Source: Burhinus oedicnemus (Eukaryota > Chordata > Aves > Charadriiformes > Burhinidae). From it: a DNA stretch of 64,000 nt. Position numbers and translations under genes: made by a program. Below are positions 39,701 to 57,174 of this stretch, piece after piece. A model generated the notes under the pieces. It worked only from the letters and a program-made list of their open reading frames with translations. It searched no databases and was not told the origin of the DNA. How positions within the stretch are numbered: the stretch's first letter is position 1; every line of letters begins with the position of its first letter. The stretch is from contig VFFE01007622.1 of the NCBI GenBank assembly GCA_008921705.1, positions 1,098,577 to 1,162,576 on the forward strand, in the 5' to 3' direction.

Positions 39701-42700
39701 TCATCCAGAGGGACCTGGACAAGCTCAAGAAGTGGGCCCGTATGAGGGCCTCATGAGGTTCAACAAGGCTGAGTGCAGGGTCCTGCACCTGGGTTGGGGC
39801 AAGCCCTGGTATCAATACAGGCTGGGGGATGAAGGGATTGAGAGCAGCCCTGCTGTGAAGGACTTGGGGGTACTGGTGGATGAAAAGCTGGACATGAGAC
39901 AACAACGTGCGCTCGCAGCCCAGAAAGCCAACCATATCCTGGGCTGCCAGCAGGTTGAGGGAGGTGATTCTCCCCCTCTACTCTGCTCTGGTGAGACCCC
40001 ACCTGAAGAACTGCATCCAGCTCTGGAGCCCTCAGCACAGGAGAGACATGGACCTGTTGGAGCATGTCCAGACAAGGGCCACAAAAAATGATCTGAGGGC
40101 ACCTCTCCTGTAAGGACAGGCTGAGGGAGTTGGGGTTGTTCAGCCTGGAGAAGGCTCTGGGGAGACCTTATAGCAGCCTTCCAGTACTTACTACGGCCTA
40201 CAGGAAAGATGGGAACAGACATTTTAGTAGGGCCTGTTGCAATAGGACAAGGGGTAATGGTTTTAAACTAAAAGAGGGTAGATTTAGACTAGATTTAAGG
40301 AAAAAATTTTTTACGAGGGTGGTGAAGCACTGGAACAGGGGTACCCAGAGAGGTGGTAGATGCCCCATCCCTGGAAACATTCAAAGTCAGGTTGGACGGC
40401 GCTTTGAGCAATCTGATCTAGTTGAAGATGTTGCTGCTCATTGCAGGGGCATTGGACTAGATGACTTTTAAAGGTCCCTTCCAACCCAAACTATTCTAGG
40501 ATTCTATGAATCCTTACTCAGTTTTAAAATCCTGACTATTCCCCTGCCTTTACCCCAAAGGTCCTCTTCATGATCACACATGGAAAGAGTCTGAGAAGCG
40601 CTACTCTGCTAGGCAATGGATCTGGAACCTGGCAAATTGCCGTTCCTTCTTTTTTCAGCAAAAAGTTTCTGCTATGCCTTGATCATCAAAGGATTAAGTG
40701 ATGAGCACATAGCTGTCATACAGCTTCCTTCAGAGTTTATGGGACTGTTACAGAACATGGATCTGATCTTAGAATCATAGAATGGTTTGGGTTGGAAGGG
40801 ACCTTAAAGATAACCTAGTTCCAACCCCCCTCCCCCAAGAACCTCCAGGTTCTTGCACCTGTTGGAAGAATAGATGGTTGAAGTTAAATGGGAACAAAAA
40901 GCAAACTCTGTACTTTTATAATAGATGGCTATCTAAAATAGTTGTGTATTAATCACATCAGCCAAATATTCAAAAGGTGGAAAATGACACACTGCAGTTG
41001 AAATTACCCACTGTCTGTTTGCAACCCTTCTATCATGTTAGGTCATACAATGCATTGATAGTGTTTTGCCCTAGGAACTTCATACGAAAAAAAAAAATTG
41101 GTTAAAGAAATTTCCTGAGGAGGAATAAGTTTATTCCTTAATGAGTTAAGAGTAGACTCTTTCTTATAAAGTCTCTGACAGTCATGAGAATTTCAGAGCT
41201 CCCTCCCTTTGTTATCAGACCATAGGGTGAAGACTTCTGGTTTAGTGAAGAGAAAATAAAGATTTGTAAAGATTAACAACACCTTTCAATGAGTCAAATA
41301 GTTTCATAAAGGGACCAGCCACTCACAAATGTAAGTAGTACAGAATTCAGATTATCTTAATTTGTAGTCACCTATGGGGATATTTTTACAGTTTGGGGTT
41401 TTCCTTATTGGTAGCTAACAACAAATTTGTTACCTGATAGGCACTGTGGTCATCTGGGCAAAAGACAAACTGCACATCTATCTTCTTCTCAGGGTGTGCC
41501 CTGGCAAAATTTAAAACCTCTTCAATCATGATCTCTGCCACTATATCAACAGGCAGCATTAACGACCAAATCCCATTTGGTGGAAAAGAAACTGAGGCAG
41601 ATGGGCAGTCCTGAAAGTAACACAGGCATCTTGTCACTGCAGCTTTTAATTCCTGCAAGACAAACAAGTGTTTTAGTCCTCACATCACTCAACATGAAAA
41701 TGAATTAAAATCCAGTCTAACCGATCATTACCTCACACAGTAACACGCTGTGGCAGTACAGCGGCCATACAATGTGCAGCACAAGCTCACAGGGCAGGTT
41801 ATACGCTTTTGTTACTATGAGTGGCTTATAAAACGAAGAATGTCTAAGGTGAAACTTAAGTTCATCCTCAAGAGCTGAACCCCCTTTTTGCAGCAGTACT
41901 CTTGAAACAGGAGGGCAAGGGTCGCCATTCACAGACACAGAATTAACAACAGCTGTAGTCTGCAAGAAAAGAGTACAAAGTTCAGTACACTTCAAGTTTA
42001 CTATTTGCAAGCTCTGCTACTATAGAGAGCACTCTTTCTAGGGACAATTCCTTTAAAAAAAAAGCCTGACTGCAGCAGATCAGCTGTTTGAAAGATTCTC
42101 TCACTACTGCTAAGGGCAGTGCTGGAATACATCAAAGTATGCACCTTCTAGTGGTAGCAGGTGCACACATTTTTTTTCAGGAGCCAGCAGCATGCATAAG
42201 ACCCACTCAAGTCATCAGGGTGTATTCAACAGAATTATCATTGCAGCTATAGAAGTGATCCATATGTGCCTCATCAAATGCAATTCTGCAGCCAGTTATC
42301 AATGAGCAGGAGAGAACTATGGCTATGCCTGTTATCCCAGCCCGCGCAGATGCTGCCCACATAAGGGTAGCAAGCACTCATCACCCAACTAGCAGAGTCA
42401 GGGCACACAGGGGAACTGCAAAGCTATGGTTGCTTCCAATTCCCAGTGAAAACAGCAGATTCCTGTAGTAGGTCTTCCGTATTTCAAATTAAATATGCAA
42501 AATGCAAAAAACTTGTTTACAGAATGCTGATAACAGCAGTAACTGTTCTAACTTTAATTGTTCAAGATTATCTAAAGATACAAGACTTTGCACCGTATTT
42601 TCCTAATAGCCTTGAAGGTATCTGGTATCATTCAGTGCTGTAGAAATGATTAATAAAATTCTTCACAAGGTCAACTTTGCGATCCTCTGCACTCAGCTCA

Positions 42701-44200
42701 AAAAAATGAACTTCCTATTCAATTATGATACTTCTTTAAAATGGAAATTATGAATGTTTTTAAGATACAGTGTTTGCTAAAAGCAAATGCTATTCCTGTG
42801 ACGTTGCTTCCAGACTAAGAGCTCTGTTGGATTACTGTGACAAAGCTCATATATTTTCTAGCTAAACAGTTAAATGAATCAATTTAAATGATGCACTGTT
42901 TAAAGGTAAGGTGCGCATCATCTGTATAAGTTATTTTCATCTGTTTCAGTGTTTGCTGAATAATTCCAGTAGTGACACCTAAGAGAACGTAAATTATAGG
43001 AAAAAAAGCAAGGCAAAAAATAAGAGTACATTTCTAGGGAATGCATGATAAAGTGTGAAATCCCATCATGTTATAGTAAGAAGATAAACATTAACATAGG
43101 GATATGTTACTATTAATCATTCAATCTTTAGCTGCTTCCTATTGTCCCATAACAGCATGCATATTAAAAAAAAGAAATAAAACCACTCTAATGTTTAATA
43201 TTCATTTAGGAAAAAAAACAACTCCTTGCCACTATAATTTATTTACCATTTGTAAATTCTCATCAGGATAAGATAATTATTTAGTGGACCGATATGTGTT
43301 CCGAACTCTTGGGCTCCAAATCCCGCAAAGACTTGGAGGCAACTCTGTGTTCAACATATTACAGAACAGACTTACCTTCTGCTCTTCAAGGAGTCCTCTT
43401 ACGATGCGCAAGCGAGTGCCTCCAAGTTTGATGAAAGCTGAAGGCTGGCTTTGTGAAGCTGAAGGAGTTTCCTGAAGTGAACTAGTGTCACCCAGAAACT
43501 TTTCACAGGCCTCCTTAATTTCTGCAACTGTAGCCTCACAAATGTTCACCAGGCGGATTTCCCTGATACAGCTTGGTGGACTTGCTTCAATAAATTCCTT
43601 TATAGCCATTACAATCACTTGAGCACACAAATTGAGTGGGAAGCCAAAAACACCTGAACTCACTGCTGGGATAGCCACAGACTTTATAGCATTTTCCGGA
43701 GCACTAACGTACTTCAGAACATTCACAATAGCTTCCTGAAGTAGGTGACAACATCTTTCCTTTTCAACACTGAACCATAATGGACCAACTGCATGAATAA
43801 TTTTCTTACAAGGAAGCTTCCCTCCACCTGTCACTGCTATTTGGCCAGTTGTGAGTTTTCCGTATCTTTGAATATGAAGATTGCTTTGCTCTTGTATTTC
43901 TGGCCCTCCTGCATTCACAAGGGCTAAAGCAAGGCCTCCTCTGTGATCGAGATATTCATTGGCTGCATTCACCAAAGCATCGGCCTTGTGTCTTGTGAGA
44001 TCACCCTTACAAACACAAATGTCAATTCCCTGCTTTAGTGTTTTCCTGTATACTTCAACAGTGCAGTTCGCACTTTTGAAGGTCAAGGTACAAGCAAACT
44101 TTTTGTAAATGAGATTACTTAGACAGTTCTCTCTTTTCTCAAGAGCTTCATAGGCATCTTTACTGATGGGGATCATCAAGCTGTCCTCATCCATTACCAT
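33733..44200 (-). CDS. PARP9: PARP9, macrodomain protein with inactive PARP fold
   Basis: PARP9 (BAL1) pairs with the E3 ligase DTX3L in DNA repair and interferon signalling. Eight coding exons on the minus strand: 43376-44200, 41732-41959, 41434-41652, 38576-38651, 37754-38128, 36818-36966, 35206-35380, 33733-34028. Phases agree throughout, giving 780 residues. Macrodomain 1 is in the first exon, with the ADP-ribose-binding VNAANEY motif (NAAN at 78-81), GGLALAL, and HAVGPLW. Macrodomain 2 (about 276-424) is more diverged. The C-terminal PARP fold (about 590-765) contains YGAGIYF but has Gln at the histidine site ([10 protein letters not shown], residue 659) and Thr at the catalytic Glu site (PDTFVI). 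This Q-Y-T pattern is that of mammalian PARP9, so low or no transferase activity of its own is inferred. The small 76-nt exon is needed to keep frame. Start: ATG 44198-44200, eight bases after an acceptor; an upstream non-coding exon is expected near 46.5-46.7 kb. The long intron 38652-41433 holds CR1 DNA, and 41960-43375 is AT-rich without features. Confidence 0.94.
34797..34855 (+). repeat. Degenerate CR1 3'-end fragment
   Basis: TTAGGCTAGATGACCTTCAG, then CACCTTCCAGCCTCAAATTC and TTCTGAGATTC, resembles the CR1 tail (...GGACTAGATGACCTYCAGAGGTCCCTTCCAACC...). It is diverged and lies in a PARP9 intron (34029-35205). Confidence 0.5.
37119..37136. repeat. TA dinucleotide microsatellite
   Basis: A short run of TA repeats inside the PARP9 intron 36967-37753. 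Confidence 0.75.
38990..40509 (+). mobile_element. CR1 LINE fragment with reverse-transcriptase remains
   Basis: CR1 is the dominant non-LTR retrotransposon of birds and other reptiles. The plus strand carries about 1.5 kb of a 5'-truncated copy. Reverse-transcriptase blocks are visible: [65 protein letters not shown], and a palm-motif region that reads [10 protein letters not shown] where an active copy has Asp-Asp. The frame is broken by an in-frame TAG at 39295-39297 and by shifts near 39750 and 40110. The 3' part (ETLxxFKxxL-type segment and the terminal ATTCTAGGATTCTATGAA) is complete. It sits in a PARP9 intron, antisense to that gene. The left edge is approximate. Confidence 0.9.
40771..40830 (-). 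repeat. CR1 3'-end fragment, minus strand
   Basis: On the plus strand AGAATCATAGAATGGTTTGG, then GTTGGAAGGGACCTTAAAGA, the reverse complement of the CR1 3' terminus. It lies about 260 bases beyond the end of the larger CR1 copy, in opposite orientation, in the same PARP9 intron. Confidence 0.85.
43376..44200 (-). other. PARP9: PARP9 exon carrying macrodomain 1
   Basis: A single 825-nt coding block of 275 codons, bounded by an acceptor (CCTAG before 44208) and a donor (CAGAAG followed by GTAAGT). It holds the whole first macrodomain. It is the only PARP9 exon over 400 nt. The Met at codon 1 lies 8 nt into the exon, and a second Met follows at codon 3. Confidence 0.9.
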
Positions 44201-44208
44201 GCTTGGCC

Positions 44209-46379
44209 CTAGGATACAGAATAATATAAAGTGAAATCCAAGATACTACTGTCAAAACATCAGTTTTTATATAGAAGTGTGGTTTATAGCTCTCAATTTT
44301 ACCCTACTGTCATTACTTACTAATATTTTTTGGCATAGTCTGATCTTCTCTCCCCCCTTTTCACAGTTTAGAAAGCCCAACTAATCAAAGAAATCAAGGC
44401 CTCAAGCATTGTTCATTATTCTGTTCAAATTAACCTCCCCATTTAGTAGCTCCTTTCACACCTTTCCTCATGACCTTCTCCTCTTTCCTTCCTTACAAAT
44501 CACAGCAGCATGAGTTTCAGGAAAGTGAAAAGTTCAGGCATGCTCTGTCAGGTTAACATATATATTTGGACTCTGAGAAACAGTCGGTATTATGCTGTCC
44601 ACTGCTTCCTGTAAGCCTGTGAATACTTTCAGTTTCGTCTTTTCCATAAACAACCAGCTTCCTTCCTGTAACTCAACACAGGCAGACACGGGAGTGGCCA
44701 GCAGCGGATCAGTGTCCTCAGAGACCACACACCCTCCTCTGAAGCAGTCTGTCTTCAAGATTATCTTCTTGTGACCCGGCAGATGTCAGGCCTGGTAAAA
44801 TATGCCCTGAGCCCCCAAACAGCCTGCTCAGAGTCCTCTCAGCAGAGGGATTACCAGCATACAGCCCGTGGATCCCTTAGGCAAATACCTTTTCCTTAGA
44901 AGTGGTTAACCTCTTCTCTTTCCCTATTCTTCCTCCGAAGGCACTAAAAGATTACAACAACGTTATCACTGAGCCTGTGGTGACCTGAGGGTTTGGGTTT
45001 GCCTTACCGCCGTTTAACCTGAGGAGGAAGCTCGGTTAAGACCTGCCTCCTCCTGCTACTTGTTCTCTCTCACTTTCTTACTGTTTACTCCCCCCACCAT
45101 TAGGCTGACACAACAACTGTCGGGGACATATTCTTAAATGAATCAGTGATGTAAAATCATAAAAAAACACCCCACAAAACTTAATTTGATTTAGAGCACC
45201 AGCCTCAAAGACTGATGCAACAGCACAACTGAACGGGCTGAGAATAAAGGGTGAGAAGGAAGAAAAAGGAGCAGACAAGCGTGAGAGAAACTGCTTTGAA
45301 ACAGATGCTGTTACAGGGCTTCGCTAACTGGCTGCGGTGCCACCGTGATGCTGTGCTGCCTTTGCCACTAACACTCCAGCTGAGAAAGCAAATGTGAAAA
45401 GCCCCGCCATAATCAGAGCTTTAAAATGCTTGCAAAAGCAGAAAACACCACTTCTCCCCCTCTGAGCTTGTTTTGCTGAGAGGGCTGAAGCCTGCCCCTG
45501 CCCTCTCCAGGGCATTCTTAGCATTTTGTTACTGATTTCCAGCAAGGTCCAAGGGTGAGTACCCCAGGCCTTCCCAGAGTCAGTGATTCCCGGCCACACC
45601 AGCAGAGGAATGCTTGCCGATACGTTCATTTAACCGTGCCGCAGAGATCTTACGCTGAGCTTTGTCTTTAATTCTGTGGATCTTCTTCGATCTGCACTTA
45701 AAAGCCCACAAGCAAGTTCTTTCTTTGTAAGGAACCGATGAATTCAGAAGGGCTTTTTAACCTCCGCTTTTTAGGGAACAAAAATAATGGTAAAGAGTGG
45801 GGCAGTTTTCCCATTATCACTACGGCTACACAGCCCTCTCCTGGCAGATGTCAGCATTACTCTACGCAGTAGTTATGTTAATTAGTGTAAATCAATCTGT
45901 GTGAGTTTAATCAAACTTTCCTCCGGGGTATGCTACCTGCCTTATGAAGTATACTCACCGATTCATCAAAACACTTCCGAGCTCTTACTTTTAAAAGAGA
46001 AACGCAAGCAAATCCCGTTGAAGTAATGAATAATAATGTTGATTTGTAACCGTACCTAATTCATACACTTCAGCTTGCTTTTGGCACGTTGATGTTTTCC
46101 AGTTTGCTGGCTGTAGCTGGCAATTTTCAACTTAAATACAGGAACACACTTTACAGGTGGCTAAATGCGAGGCTTACCTAAACGGCTCTTCCTTCTCGAG
46201 CTCTCTGGACTGCAACTCTATTGTGAAAAACAAAGAAAACAACAAAAAAAACAAACACAAGAAAGTGAAAATGCCTGTTACCGCCCGATGGGCTGCGTTC
46301 CTCGGGGAGCAGTTCTATTCCAAGCAAAACCGGCAGCACCACCTCTTCAAAAATTCGCATTGAAGTTTTTCTACTACTA
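44209..46379 (-). other. Presumed first intron of PARP9
   Basis: No family-matching exon could be found between the macrodomain 1 exon and the CpG island. Open frames at 44534-44758 and 45324-45629 lack resemblance to known proteins and consistent splice sites. Confidence 0.45.
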
Positions 46380-46852
46380 AAACCGCCCTTCAGAGCTGAA
46401 ATCGCCGTGACCGGACCACTGCGGGCCAACCCACCCCCAGCACCCCCCATGCTGACCCGCGGCGGCGGGGGGGGATCAGGAGCCGGGAAATTTTACCTCA
46501 TCCCGAGCGCCAGGCCGGAGAACACCACTTTTTTTTTTTCTCTCTTCCCCCCCTCCCCAGTGCCTAAACCCCGTCGGCAGGCAGGGGAGAGCCCGTCCTG
46601 GCCTGTGGCACAAGGCCGCTTCCAGCCGCAGCCCCCCGGCCCTCTGAGGGAGCCGCTGCCCAGCGCAGAGCCGCCCCGGGGGGCGGGACGGGGAGCCCGC
46701 CGCCTTCCCAGCCCCGCACTGTCCCGTTGTTACCTGGATGATCCCCATTCACCAGCCGCCGTCTCCCCCTCAGCGCCGGCAGCCGGGGCGGGGAACGGCG
46801 GCCCGGAGAGGCGGAGCGGGAAGCGAAAGCGAAAGCGGGCAGCGGCGGGGGC
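46380..46852. promoter_or_regulatory. CpG-island bidirectional promoter of PARP9 and DTX3L
   Basis: A CpG-rich stretch between the divergent PARP9 (minus) and DTX3L (plus) coding regions. In mammals these two genes share an interferon-gamma-responsive bidirectional promoter, and the layout here is the same. On the minus strand two good donors could end the PARP9 first exon: GGATGAG followed by GTAAAA (exon edge 46497) and ATCCAG followed by GTAACA (exon edge 46734). The sequence alone does not tell which is used. Confidence 0.75.
46825..46837 (+). promoter_or_regulatory. IRF/ISRE-type element at the DTX3L start
   Basis: GAAAGCGAAAGCG holds two GAAA half-sites with two-base spacing (GAAANNGAAA), the core of interferon-stimulated response elements. 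It ends 15 bases before the DTX3L start codon and lies within the shared PARP9/DTX3L promoter. Motif match only. Confidence 0.6.
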
Positions 46853-54096
<7,244 letters not shown>

Positions 54097-54450
54097 AGGA
54101 ATTTATCAACCGTCAGCTCTTAAGTGTAATAACTGAACATATAGCAGTTAATTTACTATTCAAACACTAAGAAGAAGTTATTTTGTTCAACTGCTGTACT
54201 TAAATCACTTGTATTTCACAGTCAGCCAAGTAAAGTAATCTTTTTTCATCAAATGATATATGTTCTTTTACACATCATGTAGCTCCTTGAATAATGCTTC
54301 CCTCTACAAGTAACCTTTACAGAATTTGGGTCTTGTGAGCGCACCGTTAGTACTTGTTGCACTTGTAGAATATCAAATTGTGTATCTTATTTTACCAGTG
54401 AATCTGATCTGCGCTTTTTCCCACAAGTGTTCAGTCTGACCATCAAAACC

Positions 54451-54456
54451 AATAAA
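54451..54456 (+). terminator. Polyadenylation signal of DTX3L
   Basis: AATAAA about 355 bases after the DTX3L stop. Further AATAAA repeats lie at about 55024-55040 and could serve a longer 3' UTR. Confidence 0.5.
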
Positions 54457-54459
54457 TCC

Positions 54460-56879
54460 ACTAGTAGCTTTTATTCAATCAAACGCTTACTTTAGCTTTG
54501 TGTAATTACGTCTGTCATCATGGATTGCATCATGTAACCCGTCTGCTGGAAAATATGCAGCTGTTCTAGTATCAGCTGTGATGAGGGTATGATCTTTTGC
54601 TTCTTTTCCTTTTCAGGGAAGAAATGGCATTAGTGGTTTGGGTTTTAAACATGAAATTAGCATGGATAATGTATGAGGGGGTACACGGATACTGCAGTAT
54701 TTTTAACCCTGCAGAAGTGCGGAATGCTGGGAGCCGCGTTGGAGCAAATGGAAAGTAACAGTGCCTGTGGCCCTCTCTGATAATGGGGTCCTGGTTCTGT
54801 GCCTTGCATTGCGTTTAAGCTTAAATACAACTATTAAGTCAACTGTATTCTTCCCGTTGTTTCCAATATCTAGTTTAAATTGTATTATATGGATACTTTG
54901 TTGCTACTCTGCACTGTCTAAATAGCCTGCTAATTACCTTTGTGGTAGTGTGAAGCAAACAGCTTTCACTTAATGCAGCCATAATTTTTAGTTAAACCAT
55001 TTTTGTTAGGCTATTGAATGTAACTAATAAATAAATAAAATATAAAAATACCACTTGCTTAGTTCTGCATTCTTCTGTACAGGTTTTTCCTCCTGTTTTA
55101 GGTATGTATGGTTGTATATTTCTTTTAATTTAGTAGCTTCCCAGCAATGCTGTGATTTGGAGCCTATGCCACCTCCTCTTTTCTTTTTTTTTTTTTAAGC
55201 TTGTGAATAGGCAGTACTACTTTACCACCTTGACTTTCAGATTTTGTAATGGGCACTGTTTGGTTTCCATGTGGGTTGGGATGTCTTTCCCACTGCGGTT
55301 TTGTTTTGCTGTATTTGTTTTCACATTTTACCCTATTTCAAATTTCCTCCCTTTGCTGTGCAGTAAGATACCAACATTTCAGTTGTTTCTAAATGACTGT
55401 GCTTTTCTGCACGCTGAAACAAGCTGTGAAGATCAAATCTCCCCAACTTCTTTCGGTCTCTCATTTCACTTTCTGTCACAGTAAGCCAGTTCAGCGATGT
55501 CAGACCCCAAGCTGACAGTTCACCAGTTCCCATTTTACCCGTGGCAAAGTTTTGCAGGCTGAGTTTTGCAGCAGAGTCTTGTTGACTGTCACTGAAAGCT
55601 CCCAAACCTTTATCCTATAACCAGCTGTACAGACCTTTACTTTCTATTCACAGCTGTACAGTTTAGGAATAAATCCACTCGATTTGCAGTCAAAGTCAGG
55701 TGTTTTGCCTGGGTTACAGCAAGAGAGGAGAGCAGGCACCTTGGGCTAACCGTTGAGAGAACAGTGCATTAGGAAACAAAAGATTAATCACCCACTGACA
55801 AACACAGGCAGCCCCATGGGTCTGCTTACGATACCTGTATTTAGCTGACATACACCCATGCTTATCCTACGTAATGACATTTCGTTATTATCCATTTCCT
55901 CAGTGAACTTTCAGTGAAGTTTTGTTGTCCCTAAATAAGGGTTCTTCACCCGCTGTGCAAAAACCAGTCGACATGCTGAGTCGAGATACTTGTCTTTATT
56001 TTAATTCTGCATAATCAGGTGCTGGGCATTTAACGACAGCCAGCACACCTCACATTTCTGACAGTCCGGTATTTATAGCGATAAGCTACAGCTGATTGTT
56101 GAGCTGCAGTTCCTTTACCATCCCTCATCACACATACGCATTCAAGTTAATGTTTTAAACATTTTGGGAGATCCCCTTAATTAGCGTGCTCATTACTTAT
56201 AGGAGGCTGTGCGTTTTAGTGTTACAATCTCCTAAGGCTCCTCTTGGACGCACTCTTATCTAGACTCCATTCCAAAGACTATTCGTCTTGTCATCCTGTA
56301 CTTAGACCAGAGACAGGGAGTGTACTCCCTTCCTGGGCCTTGTTCGCCTTCAGTAAGCTCTCGGGATGGTAATCCTTCAACAATTCCATTTCTTTGATCT
56401 AAGTTTCTGTTAATTGTTTCTACATCTAGTCCAGGTGGATGTCCAAGGACATAATTAAGTTTAGTTGTTTCTACATCTAGTCCAAGTGCAAAAGGCCCCA
56501 TTAAGCTTTAATTTCAGGAGTTCAGCTAAAGTTCACTCAAAGTTCTATTACAGTTTTATACAAAGCACTTCTGTAACTTTTTAACCATATCCTTTTGCCA
56601 TCGGTTAGGGGGGGAAATTTTCATTTATCTGCTATTTTAGTGTCTCATGTTTGGGCACATTAGTGAAATACGCAGCAAGGAATAGCTGAAAACGGCAAGG
56701 GGAAGCCCTGAGCACTCAGCTGAAGATGTCTCAGCTCCCGGGCACGCCGGTCCGAGGAGAACAACTCTTCCGTTGCAATCCTGCAGGGTTGTAGAAGTAT
56801 TTCTGACGGAGAATGATGGAAACGGGTGACTTCCCTTTGGTGCCACGACTCGATTTGAGAGGGTAACGCGGGGACAGCT
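54460..56879. other. Interval between DTX3L and the PARP14-type gene
   Basis: No PARP15-like or other gene can be recognised. The interval holds the possible longer DTX3L 3' UTR (to about 55040), T-rich tracts, and from about 55940 a stretch with a minus-strand AATAAA (TTTATT at 55995-56000) and an internal 20-base direct repeat (56414-56433 and 56465-56484). The open frames have no family resemblance. Confidence 0.5.
56414..56484. repeat. Pair of 20-base direct repeats, 51 bases apart
   Basis: TTGTTTCTACATCTAGTCCA occurs exactly at 56414-56433 and at 56465-56484. The 51-base period keeps frame in an 81-codon minus-strand open frame (GLDVET repeated 17 residues apart). Its origin is unknown. 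Confidence 0.8.
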
Positions 56880-57174
56880 CAGGCGTTGTAAACAGCCGCG
56901 TTTGTAAAACCGCCTTCTCGTACCGCTCCGTGGAAGCGCCGCGCCGCGTTTACCACCCCCTGAGCCCGGCGGGCTCGGTCAGCCGGGCTGCTTCCCGCCG
57001 GCGGTGAGGAGCCGCGGCCGGGACCGGCACCGCGGCCTCGGACTGGGGCCGGGCCGGAGGGGGCCGCCCGCCCCCGGCTCAGGGCGGAGCCCGCTGCCGC
57101 CGCCACTGCTGCTTTCGTCGCCGAAGAAATGAAACCGAAAGCGGGGGGGGGCGAAGGCAGGGATAGAGGCGGCC
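56880..57174 (+). promoter_or_regulatory. CpG-island promoter of the PARP14-type gene
   Basis: The sequence turns abruptly G+C- and CpG-rich at about 56870 and stays so to about 57830, covering the first three coding exons. No TATA box is evident. Confidence 0.7.
57131..57143 (+). promoter_or_regulatory. IRF/ISRE-type element at the PARP14 start
   Basis: GAAACCGAAAGCG, preceded by another GAAA at 57126-57129, forms a GAAANNGAAA interferon-response-type core. It ends 31 bases before the start codon, much as at DTX3L. PARP14 is interferon-induced in mammals. Motif match only. Confidence 0.6.

Noticed and set aside
37754..41652. Direct splice from PARP9 exon 41434 to exon 38128
   Set aside because: The phases do not match. 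The 76-nt exon 38576-38651, which continues the protein ([19 protein letters not shown]), restores the frame.
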